Source: Triangularia verruculosa (Eukaryota; Ascomycota; Sordariomycetes; Sordariales; Podosporaceae). Taken from it: a DNA stretch of 64,000 bases. Location of the stretch: NCBI GenBank assembly GCA_033296885.1, contig MU863983.1:1-64000 (forward strand), given 5' to 3'. The notes under the pieces are model-generated. The model worked only from the letters and a program-made list of their open reading frames with translations. It had not been told where the DNA came from and searched no databases. Position numbers and translations under genes: made by a program. This document shows, piece by piece, positions 55,659-64,000 of this stretch; within the stretch, counting starts at the first letter, position 1; each line of letters opens with the position of its first letter.

Positions 55659-56249
55659 ATGGGAAAGAGCAGTACCTACCGGCACAAAAATGACGGGGAA
55701 GAGCAGTCTAAAAAGGAAGAAAACCAACCTCAAAACCATGAGACCCCTTTACACGTCTGCGCCCGCTGCCATGTGGTCTTCGTACCTGAGTGTTCCTGCG
55801 ACATATGTTGCTTGAATACACCAACCGAGCAACAAGATGGGCTTACCGCCGCTCATTCAGGCTGGCTCAATAAAACCTGGCATCAGTTGACTGGCTCTGA
55901 GAGCAGCTTAAAGAAAGGGGAGGTTTGCGGTTGGCATCACCCTGGTAAGATCTGCGCTCTTTCCACGCTCTACCTCTGACTGACTGATAGTATGGCAGGA
56001 AAATTGACGGCAGTCGGTGGGTTTTTGAAGATTTACTCAGTATCAGAAATGGAGCTCGACATGGAGTGCACCAGCGAGGGTGATCTGGAGCCTGCTGTCT
56101 GGAGCTGCTGTGGAGGACCTAAGAGGTCTAGCTGGTACCTCGGTTTCTATTTAAAAACTATTTTTGGGCGGGGGTATGAACGTGCAGGTTGTACATACTC
56201 TGGTGAAGGACACACTATAGATAAGAAGACGGCAAGCTTTACTCCCTAA
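55659..56249 (+). CDS. CHORD-like small protein, copy C
   Basis: Two exons, 55659-55944 and 55999-56249, 54 nt intron; 178 aa. Starts MGKSST (myristoylation-type pattern, though Lys at position 3 is less favourable). In place of PPxY it has HETPLH. Ligand order: CARCH, then a longer spacer of about 65 residues rich in extra Cys (PECSCDICC), CGWHHPG with the intron in the Gly codon, VWSCC, and GCTYSGEGHT, which is very close to the CHORD C-x-x-G-x-H end. Nearest gene to the MITE-like element. Intact frame. Confidence 0.75.
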
Positions 56250-56550
56250 GATATTGGAGTTTGAGCAAGTATGGTTCACAAGCATCAGTGTATATAATCT
56301 CACCACCATGGCGTTCTGTGGCACACTGCAGCCATATCTGATAAACTTCTCGTCATGTTACCTCCGCCTTCCTGAACTGATCCTACTGTGGCGTCCCCCT
56401 GGCGTGAGCCAGAGTAAGATAATTCCGACTTGTGCTTGGCACTAAACCTAGTTCACATATGCTTAACATCTGGTTTTTTTTCCTCCCTCTTCCACATCCT
56501 TCAGAAGACTCTCTTCTCCAAGACCAGATAATTTGTTAAATATTCTGAAA

Positions 56551-56635
56551 ATGGGCGCCGGAAACTCCAACCAACGAACAGATGGCAGCGCTCCGCCCCC
56601 GTACTCGGAGCTGGACACCCATCAGAACCAGAATC

Positions 56636-56667
<32 letters not shown>

Positions 56668-57137
56668 CCGCAGAAGAATTCTCGAGTGTGGCAAATCTGC
56701 GCCCGCTGCCACAGAACCTATCTTGATGCCCACATAAAACCCAACAGCAACCCTCCTCGAGCCGATTGGGAGGCTTGCAATAGATACCACACCGGTAAGT
56801 CATCATCGTCCTTCTTCAAGCCATATCTGGCTCTAACCACCAGTAAACAGGAACTGTGATGAAACTAGGCGATTACCTCCAGAAAACACTCGCACCTGGA
56901 GCTGAACTCGACATGAACCGTCTCGTGACCGGAGATCTCGACACAATGGTCTGGGGCTGCTGCACGATGCCATATGTCCATGGATCCGGTCTGATGTCAT
57001 CGTGGTACATGCTTCCAGATTCCCCCGCGGCGCAAGTTGCCAACAAGAAGCTCCGGGGCTGCAGGTACTCGGACGACCAACACAGCTCGATCAAGGATCC
57101 GAATATGGTTCACCGTTGGCCTCAAGGCAAGGAATAG
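56551..57137 (+). CDS. CHORD-like small protein, copy D
   Basis: Two exons, 56551-56794 and 56851-57137, 56 nt intron; 176 aa. Starts MGAGNS (myristoylation-type), then APPPYSELD (PPxY), a polyglutamine run from a CAA repeat, CARCHRTY, ACNRYHTG with the intron in the Gly codon, VWGCC, and GC-x6-H (RGCRYSDDQHSS). The helix between HTG and WxCC contains KLGDYLQ and ELDMNRL, shared with copy E. No signal peptide. Intact. Confidence 0.78.
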
Positions 57138-57291
57138 ATATCTAGTCAAGGGAGCAAAAACAGGTTTACCACTGAGATTAGCTGGTAGAGAAATACCCTA
57201 ATACACACCTACAGATCTGTCACCTCATTTATATCGTCATCAAGATGGCCTACATACCTTACTTTAGGTATCCTGTGTTCTTGTGCAAACA

Positions 57292-57384
57292 GTTTTCTGG
57301 CTCAGGTATAGACGTGCAGTCTGTATATACCTGGCGAAGAGTAAACTGACTCTAGATCAGAGGACTGCAATTCCAGCTTTCTAA
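57292..57384 (+). pseudogene. Relic of a CHORD-like exon-2 tail (copy C type)
   Basis: The DNA aligns with the last ~90 bases of copy C, including GGTAT-GA-CGTGCAG-TGTA-ATAC and the run to the stop. The read-through frame gives YRRAVCIYLAKSKL against copy C YERAGCTYSGEGHT, so the final His is lost. The following ~200 bp also resemble the sequence downstream of copy C (ATGGCGT, GTGGCGT blocks), indicating a duplicated segment. Confidence 0.6.
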
Positions 57385-57736
57385 TTGGGTCAACTGCATC
57401 AGTAGATGCTAAGTGTCGCTGTGAGCCAGTGCGGCTCACTTAAACATCAGTGAACATCATTTTATCAACATGGCGTCTTATGACCTCACTAAACCACAAC
57501 TGAGGCAATTATTGTTCTGTTATCTTTGCTCCTCAATCTAGACTTTGGTGTGGCGTTCTGTTGGCGAGAGAGCTAAATTGAGCAAGACATCACCTGGGCT
57601 TGGGTTTAATCCCCACTCCTCTCACTTCCAATCCCGAGTATTTCCATGCAAGGTAGATATTCTTCCCTCTAGCAATAACCCGACATACATACCCAGCAAA
57701 CTTATTTCTGAGTTATCAATCATCAGATTCATCAAA

Positions 57737-58397
57737 ATGACGGTTCTGAACTCCGGCAATCCACCACCCGATGACTCCGGTGATCGTCCACCTCCTCACT
57801 CGGGGATAGCTATTCGCCTGAAGCAGGAAGAAAAGGGCAAGAATACGGAAGAACAACCCGAGAAAAAAGAGGAAGTAAAGCAGCCACCCAAGAAGGGAGG
57901 AGACCCCAAGTGGTTGATGCATATTTGTGTCCGCTGCCGGAGAACCTTCTACCACGGGGATGTCAAAATGATAAACCTCACCCCCGTAAACAAGCGCACT
58001 GATTGGCAACTCTGCCTGCGATACCATCTAGGTAATCCGAGTTAATTTTGCTACTCGCACTATCTAGTTATACACATGGCTGAAGCTGACCGAGATACCT
58101 ACCTCAGGAAAACTAGCGAAACTGGGCGATTGTTTGAGGTACGAGATGGCACCTGGAGTCGACATTGATATGAGCCGCATCACCCCCGATGATCTCGAAA
58201 CCCTGGTTTGGGACTGCTGCAGGGCCCTATACGAGTATGGGTCTGGTCTTTTACCGCGCTCCTGTACACTTGTTACCCACGACGCCTTCAGGTTGGCCAG
58301 GACCCGGATGTTTCGAGGTTGTAAATTCTCGTCTGGGTCGCACACTGTAGTTGAGGATCCAAATATGGTACACCGTACTGCTCGTGAGGATCAATAG
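57737..58397 (+). CDS. CHORD-like small protein, copy E
   Basis: Two exons, 57737-58031 and 58108-58397, 76 nt intron; 194 aa. The N-terminus is MTVLNSG, so the myristoylation start is absent, and RPPPHS stands where others have PPxY. A Lys/Glu-rich linker precedes CVRCRRTF, LCLRYHLG with the intron in the Gly codon, VWDCC, and GCKFSSGSHT. Shares KLGD and D(I/L)DM with copy D. Could have arisen by duplication followed by loss of membrane targeting. Intact frame. Confidence 0.72.
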
Positions 58398-58770
58398 ATC
58401 ATCATGCATAGCAAATTATGCAAAGGTACCTGTTAATGTTGACTTTCCACACATACTTCTCATCGTCTCCTCGTTCTCCTTTGTTCTTCCAGCCACTCGG
58501 TCAAGAGGATTCTTTCACATTATTTTCCCCCAAAGCCTATCTCATAAGCCAAGAATGCTGTCCACAGTATCAATTTTCTTCTCTCCGTCCCTTCAGGCTC
58601 CTGCCATACCATCAAGCCTCCCGTGGCGTTGTTCTTATGGCGTGAATCTGCACCGAGAGATAGACTTGAATTAACTTTGGGATTAATCGGGCATCATTCC
58701 CCCCTCAAAACCTAACTACCCTCTCACCTCTCCTCCATTTGCAGTTTGAACCAAAGCTATCTGTCTCACC

Positions 58771-59054
58771 ATGCTCACATCTCTACTAACAGCCAGAAAA
58801 CGGCTGTTGGGGATTCCAGCCGTCCTACAAATGGCGGCCACCCCCTATTCAGACCACCGCAGCAATCAGGTGATCAGAAAGAGGCAACAGAACATCCACC
58901 CGCTTCCACAGAACCTTCTATCATCAAAGTTGTCAAGAAAGCAAAATACAAGAAACCCAAAGCTCGCAATGAATGGGAGGTCTGCAAGCGATATCAGCCA
59001 GGTCCTCAATCACCAAAAAGAAAAGTGAAGATAAAGGCATTCAGTAAATATTGA
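58771..59054 (+). pseudogene. CHORD-like exon-1 relic, copy F
   Basis: The family frame here (GDSSRPTNGG...NEWEVCKRYQPG) ends at 59001 with C-x3-Q-x-G, so the ligand His has become Gln. The CxxCH motif has gone and the donor is a weak GTCCTC. The nearby ATG at 58771 is in another frame. Decayed copy. Confidence 0.6.
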
Positions 59055-59510
59055 AGGAAAGTACATTGCCTATGGTAGCTCTTCAGGCAAAATAACTCAA
59101 AAAACAGCTTTCTCTTCCTCAAACCACCTCACCTGTGCATCCATCCCCTCATTTCCCCCCTCCAAGTCCCTCGCCCTCAGAGTGATCATACCCGTCTATT
59201 CGACCAAGCCCCTTCTTTCCCCTCGATCCTCCTGACCCCCTGGCGTACACTTCCCGCGTAAGCCAAAGTGAGAGCTTTCTTTCCGGTACCTCGCCACTCC
59301 CGCAAACCTACTCTCTTCAAAAAACGCATCACAAATCTCATCCCTCACCATTGCTTCTTCCACATGTCCCCCTGGCACCACCAAAAAAGCAAAAGCCACT
59401 TGGTACACCCACAGACACAGCTATATGTGGGAGAAATGCTCCAACTGCCATCCTGCTACCTCCCTCTTCCCTTCCAAAAAACCAAGCCTCACTCTCCTAG
59501 CTTCATGTAG

Positions 59511-59710
59511 GCCAACTCAAGATCCTGCGTGAAATCATCAACTCGAATCTGGCGGTTGATGAAGAAATAGGCACGACCCGCGTCAACAATGAGGACCTTG
59601 ATATTATAATTTGGAACTGCTGCCTTATGCGCAAAGAATACGGCGACAGCTTACTTCCGTGTCAACTTCGAGAGACAACGTTGAGATCATCTCATTCTAT
59701 CTACAGCTAG
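59511..59710 (+). pseudogene. CHORD-like exon-2 relic
   Basis: A TAG acceptor at 59508-59510 leads into GQLKILREII, matching copy B GQLKSVKDIL. The frame continues with VNNEDLDIIIWNCC and ends LRSSHSIYS at TAG 59708; the GC-x6-H end is missing. A possible remnant of its own first exon, WEKCSNCH, lies at about 59440 in a different frame. It may belong to copy F or to a seventh copy. Confidence 0.6.
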
Positions 59711-62092
59711 GGCGGGTGCAGGTCGAGTATTGAGCGTCATGTGCCAAGGGGTTAGAGAAAATGTGAAGTCCATGTTCATATCGGTAACTGACACCAAGCT
59801 CTCTTGGTAGCCCTGTCAGTTGTTTGATCGGAATAGCCAGCTGCAGGATACATCAGTCACATGACGCGACTCCCTACGAAGTCTGACTCTGTGATACGGT
59901 GATGTAGAGAAGACAGATAGAGAAATCATAGGTGCAGCGGTATACCCCTCATGGTCCAACCGTAGACACACTTGTACTAAACCGTCCAATGAGCCCGTGG
60001 TTGACAATGATGAGTAATGTAGGATCACATAACATAGGAGGCCTGCCTCATGAGCGCTTCCACCAACCAGTCGGGGACCCCGGCTCAACAAGCCGGCGCG
60101 TCTGACCTTTGCCGGAGTGTGGCGTCGAAAGAGGGAGGTGTGTAGAGCTGTCAGTCTGGGAGTGTCACGCCGGTCAAAAAGCAAGACACAAATCAGGCAA
60201 TATGAAATGGTTGTGGGCTGCGTGGTTGACTGCCCCCTTCCCGCCTGCGAGCAGCGTCACACAGCATAAGTCTGCTCTCTGGATATGCAGAGGGACCCCT
60301 CCGCCGAGTCCTCTTCGCGGGGTTTGGCCGTGGCAAGTGTGGAAAAGCAATTGCTTGCCGCCACAAGGCTTGATTGTTTGGAGCGGGGTTGTGCCCAAAC
60401 AATGGCAAGTAGAAATAAAGACCGTTTTCAGGCGAAGATATATGAGACTGCCACCACACGCCCGCATGCGGGATACCACTTGGTGGGTTGCAGGAGAGCG
60501 CAGGAAAGAAACCCCCACATATTCCAGAGGTAAAAGATGGGGCTGTCGTACATACACAAGCCACGTCTGGAGACAGAATGTCGCTTGCAATTCGCCAACG
60601 GAGGGGCCAATGGAAACATGTAGAGGGGAAACGGTTTATAAGTTGACGACAACAGAGATGGTCCGCAGTTGGCAAACCCCACGCTGACCCACTGGAGCCC
60701 AAGCATTCGGGAATAAGTAGGGGATGGGGCCAAGGGGGCCTGTCAAGTTTATTCCAGAAAAGACAGGTGGATTAGTAGGGCTGGTCCAAACTCCACATGC
60801 TCGATGCCGACACGCAGTGTACTGCGCAGTGTGTACGGCTCGATGTGACGATGGGCTCGAGCGAGGCGAGCGTTGTCCAAGGACGAGGTGCTGGCCGGGG
60901 ACTGGCTGCGGGGCTGCCGAGGGCTCCGAAGGACGGTGCTGCCATCTCATGCTGTTTCCCGGTATGTGATGGGTCGATGGGGTCCAGCACCATGTGCAAT
61001 GCTGCTCCTGTGCTCCCAAACACTGCAAAACCGTGAGGTTGGGGAGACAGCAAGTGACAAAGGTCGGACTTGGAACTGAGAGGAATGAGGGGAATGGCCA
61101 GGGAAAGCACAAGCCAAGTTGAGCCCTGAGCTCCAAGACGGACCCGTGGACATGCATCATCCCCCACCTCCCCACCTCCCTTCTCGGCGACATGCCGATG
61201 GATTGGGGCCATCGTCAAAAACACCATGTTTGCCGTGGGGAAGGGGCCCAGTGAGAAGACCCAGTGGGTCTCCTGCTGCAGTTTGCTGCTCGAGACACAC
61301 AAGCCCCACTGAAGCAGCGTCGGGACTGGCTGCCGATGGCGACGTTGATTTTTTTTGCATGGCGAGTGGTAGTGTGATTGGACCACTAGAACGGCTTTTT
61401 TCCTTTGAGACGCTGCCCTCCCCTCTTTTCCCTTTTCATCCTTTTCAACCTACCACCTACCACCTACCACCTACCGACACCTCTCCCTCTCCTCACCTTC
61501 CACCCCATCCCGCCCCGTCTTCCTTCTTCTCGCCCTACCTTACTTCTTATCTCACCACCTCTCTCTCTCTCCATCCCATCTCCATCCCATCCTTCCCCTC
61601 CAAACCGCGGTTTCAGGAAACCTTGGTTTGCCAATTGGGCCCTGGTCCACCGCCTGCCGCAAAAAGGTACGTGCCCTGCTTCTTTCTCTGCCCCGCCATC
61701 CGCAAGCCAGGGTAGCTTGGCCACGGCGCGCCGTTCCTCTTTCTGTGTCTCGCCTGTGTCGCCTTCTTTTTCGCACAGAAAAACAGAATCGCAGCAGGTA
61801 CAATACTCAAAAGCGAAGCTCTTACCCTTGCCCGCCGTAGTACCAAGAAGCCAATTCTGCCTGCCCCGAGGTGTCATGCATGTTTTTGCCAGAGCTTAAC
61901 CATTGACTCTTCTGCTCAGTTCTTCCACCCACAACCTTTTCCTCCTCCACCTCCACCTCCACCACCTTTCTACCGCCAAATACCCAACCCCAATTCCTTC
62001 TCCGACCTTGAAGTGATACCCTCTTCACGTCTTCCGCCTCCATCAACCCAACCGCCACCCGCACTTTCATCCACTCCGTCACACCCCTCAAC
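59711..62092. other. Intergenic, 2.38 kb
   Basis: Upstream region of the KH gene. (CTACCAC)n occurs at about 61449-61475, within a pyrimidine-rich probable leader from 61400. Frames here are uncorroborated. Confidence 0.5.
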
Positions 62093-63350
62093 ATGTCTGC
62101 CCCTCAAGACTCTGTCCCGTCCAACGGCGCCGACCTCAACGAATCGTTCGACCAGCTCAAGCTCAGCGACGAGCCCCGTCTTGGCCCGGATGGAGAGCCA
62201 GCCCCCAAGACGGACGAGGAGTATGCTCAGACGCAGATGACTCTGAGGGCCATCGTGTCCTCCAAGGAAGCTGGTGTCATTATCGGGAAAGCGGGCAAGA
62301 ATGTCGCTGATCTCCGTGACGAGACTGGTGTCAAGGCTGGCGTGAGCAAGGTTGTTCCCGGCGTCTATGACCGGGTTCTCACCATTACCGGCGGCTGCGA
62401 GGCCATCTCCAAGGCTTATGCCAAGGTTGCCTCTGCTCTGATGGAAGGCGCTCCTGCTATGGGCATGGGAGGCGTCGTTGCTGCCAACGGCACCCACCGT
62501 ATGTTTACTGCTTTCATCTTGCGCTGTTTGTTATTTGCTTTCATGTGCTGACGCTGTCAAATACAGCCATCAAGCTCCTTATCTCTCACAATCAGATGGG
62601 TACCGTCATTGGAAGACAGGGTCTCAAGATCAAGCATATTCAGGATGTGTCGGGCGTGCGCATGGTTGCGCAGAAGGAGATGCTGCCGCAGTCGACGGAG
62701 CGTGTGGTCGAGGTCCAAGGCACCCCCGAGGGCATCCAGCGCGCTACTTGGGAAATCTGCAAGTGCCTGGTTGACGATTGGCAGCGGGGCCAAGGCACTG
62801 TCCTTTACAATCCTGTTGTCCGTACGGGAACTGGCGCGGGCGCACCGGCGATTGGGGGTGCTAGCAACTACCCCCAGGAGAGGGCCCCCTATGGCGGTTC
62901 ATCCCGTGTCACACGGACCGGCAACGGCGCCGACTTTAGCAATGGCGGCCCCCGCCAGTACAATCGTCGCTCCGATTCGGATGCTGCCCAGCGCGGTCCT
63001 CCCACACATGACGAGAACGGCGAGGAGATTCAGACTCAAAACATCAGCATCCCCGCTGATATGGTCGGCTGCATCATTGGCCGCGCTGGTTCCAAGATTA
63101 GCGAGATTCGCAAGACGTCTGGAGCTCGCATCTCGATTGCCAAGGTGAGTCACTCTATCCTGTTGGAGATGCACGTATTGTTGCTGATACAAATGAACAG
63201 GCCCCTCATGATGACACTGGTGAGCGCATGTTCACCATTATGGGCAGCGCCAAGGCCAATGAGACGGCCTTGTACCTCCTCTATGAGAACTTGGAGGCGG
63301 AGAAGATTCGCCGCCAAGAGATGCAACAGTCTGGCCAGGTTTCTGCTTAG
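62093..63350 (+). CDS. Three-KH-domain RNA-binding protein (Pbp2/Rnc1/Hek2 type)
   Basis: PCBP-like RNA-binding protein; yeast and fission-yeast relatives control mRNA stability and localisation. Three exons, 62093-62498, 62567-63144 and 63201-63350; 377 aa. KH1 has its GxxG at 65-68 (VIIGKAGKN), KH2 at 151-154 (TVIGRQGLK) and KH3 at 307-310 (CIIGRAGSK). Intron 2 falls inside KH3, whose last strand and helix are in exon 3 (ERMFTIMGSAKANETALYLL). A Gly/Arg-rich linker separates KH2 and KH3. Ends QSGQVSA. Confidence 0.93.
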
Positions 63351-64000
63351 GAAGGAGAAGAGGACCACAGAGGTCCCCGACTGTAATACTTGGTATACGA
63401 TGCACCTGAAGGAGTTTCCGAGGGTAGGATGATGGCGAGCTGCCAGCCACGATCCGGGCGTTCTTTTTCCATTGTTTTCCTGGTTTGTGTTGGATTTGAC
63501 AGTCCCTCGCTTTGGGTCATTCAGATCTGACTGCCGCAAGGCATATCATTTGGGGGGGCGGGATACGATGTGATGACATTTTTCCTTACCAAAAGCATTT
63601 CGCCCAGCCACTTTCTTCTCTCGGGCAGGCATTCACTCCCTCACTCACCCTTACCTCGTCTCATCTTTCTCGGCGGCCACCGAAACCGACGGGTCACCCC
63701 CATCGACATTTAGTGCCGCAACTATACCGGCTTGTGGGCGACCACTCTTGAGGGCAAGGAGAGATACGTCTCTTTCACTTGAGCCACACAGAGTCAGCCT
63801 AGCTATCGAATCGAAATTCCTCCCCCCAGTCCAAATACGTCACACCACTTAGTTCTCGATCAGTTCTCACATCCCTCCACTCTTACCATGAAAACCCGAT
63901 AAACCCATACTGCTCTTTTCTCACGACGTCCGCCATCTTATTTTCCGCCATTACTTCCCCCCGACGCTTGGACTTTTTATATGCTCGATACAGCCGCGAA
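63351..64000. other. 3' flank of the KH gene, 650 bp
   Basis: 3' UTR region then pyrimidine-rich sequence running to the window end. No further gene visible. Confidence 0.5.

Noticed and set aside
60109..61899. Frames of 160-204 codons upstream of the KH gene
   Set aside because: Mutually overlapping on both strands in GC-rich leader and promoter sequence; no domain signature.

Overview
The window is nuclear DNA of a filamentous ascomycete, most likely a sordariomycete of the Sordariales type. Support: compact GC-rich genes with short 49-91 nt GT...AG introns, a PacC regulator, an intron-bearing tRNA-Phe, and transitions of the kind left by RIP in repeats. The first ~66 bases are pure G/C homopolymer and look like a ragged contig end.

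Layout. 0.6-8.2 kb: tRNA-Phe, DPM2 (-), CWC22 (+), a Gfd2/YDR514C-like DEDDh nuclease-fold protein (+). 8.2-13.6 kb: a long intergenic region packed with PacC sites, then pacC (+). 14.9-16.1 kb: secreted GH76 (-). 18.1-22.7 kb: a proline-rich protein with a C-terminal Cys cluster and a basic Ser/Thr-rich coiled-coil protein that may be augmin subunit 8 (both +). 23.5-30.7 kb: 6-phosphogluconolactonase (-), PHO13-type phosphatase (+), SET/MYND protein (+). 33.5-39.7 kb: Mio/SEA4 (-), diverging from EFG1 (+), then a dsRNA-binding-like protein (+). 44.3-48.3 kb: PAS kinase (-). 51.8-53.9 kb: F-box/LRR protein with a CaaX end (+). 62.1-63.35 kb: three-KH protein (+).

The unusual content is a family of small proteins in two clusters, 39.9-41.5 kb (two copies, -) and 55.6-59.7 kb (three intact copies and several relics, +). 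Most begin with an N-myristoylation-like MGxxx(S/T) and carry a PPxY or a remnant of it. All intact copies have eight ordered Cys/His positions: CxxC, CxxxHxG, WxCC and GCx6H. That order matches the CHORD zinc domain of RAR1/CHP-1, but the spacing differs and I know of no described family like it. A phase-1 intron splits the HxG glycine codon in all copies but one. The plus-strand cluster sits next to a 400 bp MITE-like element and contains a duplicated, decayed tail, so it is still turning over.

Most other genes are conserved housekeeping functions: splicing, ribosome biogenesis, dolichol-mannose synthesis, pentose phosphate pathway, TORC1 signalling, nutrient-sensing kinase. They are spread over both strands with no clustering by pathway.
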